A DNA stretch of 23,449 bases from assembly GCA_910579335.1 (NCBI GenBank), contig CAJTUQ010000001.1, forward strand, positions 1 to 23,449, in the 5' to 3' direction. Position 1 is the stretch's first letter. Each line of letters opens with the position of its first letter. The DNA is from an uncultured Dorea sp. (GTDB lineage Bacteria > Bacillota > Clostridia > Lachnospirales > Lachnospiraceae). A model generated the notes under the pieces. It saw only the letters and a list, made by a program, of their open reading frames with translations. It had not been told where the DNA came from and searched no databases. Positions 21,853 to 23,449 of the stretch are shown here, one piece after another. The translations under genes and the position numbers were made by a program.

Positions 21853-23449
21853 ATGAAGAATAAAGTTCAGCGTTTTGGTAAATTTCTCTCAGCAATGATT
21901 ATGCCTAATATTGGCGCATTGATTGCATTCGGCTTCTTGGCAGCGTTTTTTAACGGCAGGGGCTGGATGCCGCATGAGGGGTTTGCTACAATCTTTTCAG
22001 CAATATTAATTTACTTGATTCCTATTTTGATTGCCTCCACAGGAGGAAAGCTGGTCGGGGGAGAGCGCGGCGGCATTGTGGGTGCGATTGCGGTCGTGGG
22101 AGCTATTATGAGCGACCCGGATACAACGATGCTGATGGCGGCCATGATTATGGGTCCTTTATCAGGATTTTGCATCAAGAAGTTTGATGAGGCAATGGAC
22201 GGACATGTGCCAGCAGGTTTTGAGATGCTCATTAATAATTTTTCAGCAGGTATCATGGGCATGCTGCTGGCGATGTTTGGATATCTGGCAATCGGACCGT
22301 TTATGAATCTGATACTTACGATTCTGACGGCAGGGGTTGATTTCCTGGTAATGAGGGGACTGCTTCCGCTGATTGCGGTGTTTATCGAGCCTGCAAAAGT
22401 CCTGTTTTTGAACAATGCAATCAATCAGGGAATTTTTACTCCGATAGCCACGTCACAGGCGGCGGAGGCAGGAAAGTCCATTATGTATATGCTTGAATCA
22501 AACCCCGGACCGGGATTGGGAGTACTGCTGGCATATATGTTTTTCTGTCAGGACGACAAGACGAGACAGTCTGCGCCTGGTGCGGTTATCATTCATCTGC
22601 TGGGAGGTATTCACGAAATCTATTTCCCATATATTTTGATGAACCCGGTAATTATTGTGGGCCCGATTCTTGGAAATATTGCGGCGATATTCTGGTTTAC
22701 GTTGACGGACTGCGGGCTTGTAGGTCCGGCATCGCCTGGCTCTATCATTGCATTTCTTATGATGGCTCCGGGGAATAACATTTTACAGATAGTTATCGGC
22801 GTACTGATAGCAACGGGAGTTTCTTTTGCAGTTTCTTCAGTGATTATCCGGACCTTTAAGGGTAAGAGCCTTGAAGAGGCGCAGAGCGAGGTGGCAAGCC
22901 GGAAGGCGGAGGCCAAAGGGCTTGTAAATGCAGAACCGGCAGCAGTGAAAGATGCAGGGGGCGTGAAAAAAATAATCTTTGCGTGTGACGCGGGCATGGG
23001 CTCTTCGGCGATGGGCGCAACCAAGTTTAGAAACAGGATTAAGGAGCAGAGGCCGGATTTGACGGTAAAGAATACATCTGTAGACAATATTCCGGCGGAC
23101 TGTGATATTGCGGTTGTACAGGTTACACTGGCGGAACGTGCAAAAAAATGTGCGCCGGAAGCACAGATTGTCACAATTAATAATTTCCTTGCAGACCCGG
23201 CATTGGATTCTCTGTATGAACAGCTTACGGCAAAAGACGATACAGCGAAGACGGGGCAGGGTAAGCCGGAAATAGCAGCGGATGAGGACGCCGAAAAGGA
23301 TTCCAGAGACGGCGGCTCTAAGAAAGACGTCATAATCCGGGAGGGTATCAGGCTGAATTTGAGCCCTGTTTCCAAAGAGGATGCGATTTGGGCGGCAGGA
23401 GAACTTCTGGCAGAATTAGGTTATGTGGAACCGTCCTATGCTGCGGCGA
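21853..23449 (+). CDS. Mannitol-type PTS permease, IIC-IIB-IIA fusion (3' end cut by window)
   Basis: The reading frame is open from ATG 21853, with AAAAGGAGA upstream, to the window end (532 codons). The IIC domain (about 1-340) begins VQRFGKFLSAMIMPNIGALIAF and has GGKLVGGERGG and GGIHEIYFPYILMNP, where Glu255 matches the conserved GIHE substrate-site motif. The IIB domain has its phosphocysteine Cys378 in FACDAGMGSSAMGA. After a charged linker, REGIRLNLSPVSKEDAIWAA starts a mannitol/fructose-type IIA domain that is cut before its active histidine. It is very similar to Escherichia coli MtlA in layout. Many Firmicutes carry IIA separately, so the fusion is notable. It imports and phosphorylates mannitol or a close polyol. 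Probably cotranscribed with deoR. Confidence 0.93.
   Translation, partial: MKNKVQRFGKFLSAMIMPNIGALIAFGFLAAFFNGRGWMPHEGFATIFSAILIYLIPILIASTGGKLVGGERGGIVGAIAVVGAIMSDPDTTMLMAAMIMGPLSGFCIKKFDEAMDGHVPAGFEMLINNFSAGIMGMLLAMFGYLAIGPFMNLILTILTAGVDFLVMRGLLPLIAVFIEPAKVLFLNNAINQGIFTPIATSQAAEAGKSIMYMLESNPGPGLGVLLAYMFFCQDDKTRQSAPGAVIIHLLGGIHEIYFPYILMNPVIIVGPILGNIAAIFWFTLTDCGLVGPASPGSIIAFLMMAPGNNILQIVIGVLIATGVSFAVSSVIIRTFKGKSLEEAQSEVASRKAEAKGLVNAEPAAVKDAGGVKKIIFACDAGMGSSAMGATKFRNRIKEQRPDLTVKNTSVDNIPADCDIAVVQVTLAERAKKCAPEAQIVTINNFLADPALDSLYEQLTAKDDTAKTGQGKPEIAADEDAEKDSRDGGSKKDVIIREGIRLNLSPVSKEDAIWAAGELLAELGYVEPSYAAA

Overview
The window looks like the chromosome of a gut Clostridia bacterium, most likely Lachnospiraceae. 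This is inferred from protein style, AGGAGG-type ribosome binding sites, intrinsic terminators, a YesLMN/LplB-YtcP-type sugar system and a moderate GC content. No ribosomal or marker gene is present to fix the genus.

Region 1 (1-2948), housekeeping and accessory: a minus-strand zinc-ribbon protein of mobile-element type; about 750 bases rich in inverted and direct repeats that hold a promoter with an overlapping perfect palindrome, a 48-codon small ORF and an intrinsic terminator; a cluster of 24-base tandem repeats; the RNA ligase gene rtcB; a small XRE-type regulator; and a tRNA-Glu(UUC).

Region 2 (about 3000-18671), the core of the window: a large same-strand locus for taking up and hydrolysing mannose-rich oligosaccharides. 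In order it encodes a GH125 exo-alpha-1,6-mannosidase, a GH38 alpha-mannosidase, a YesL/DUF624 membrane protein, a YesM-type sensor kinase with a YesN-type AraC response regulator, two ABC permeases, a lipoprotein substrate-binding protein, a D-lyxose (mannose) isomerase and a GH2 beta-mannosidase. The three hydrolases lack signal peptides, so degradation is probably cytoplasmic after import. The set of alpha-1,6-, other alpha- and beta-mannosidase plus mannose-to-fructose isomerase fits the mannose core of eukaryotic N-glycans (Man-alpha on Man-beta-1,4-GlcNAc), or a similar mannan. Intrinsic terminators and candidate promoters divide the locus into a GH125-GH38-yesL block, a kinase/regulator block and a transporter-isomerase-GH2 block. 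Three TGCACA boxes before the transporter operon are candidate sites for the AraC regulator.

Region 3 (18672-20794): a TetR regulator and an MFS exporter. A 20-base perfect inverted repeat covers the tetR promoter, and a related CATACC/GGTATG pair lies before the MFS gene.

Region 4 (20795-23449): a DeoR-family regulator with an elaborate leader (repeated GTTTCAACA operators, a strong promoter, two hairpins and a coupled leader ORF), followed by a mannitol-type PTS permease of IIC-IIB-IIA layout that runs off the window edge.

I see no CRISPR array, transposase, prophage or rRNA. The least explained parts are the rtcB leader with its tandem repeats and the deoR leader; the most coherent system is the mannoside locus.
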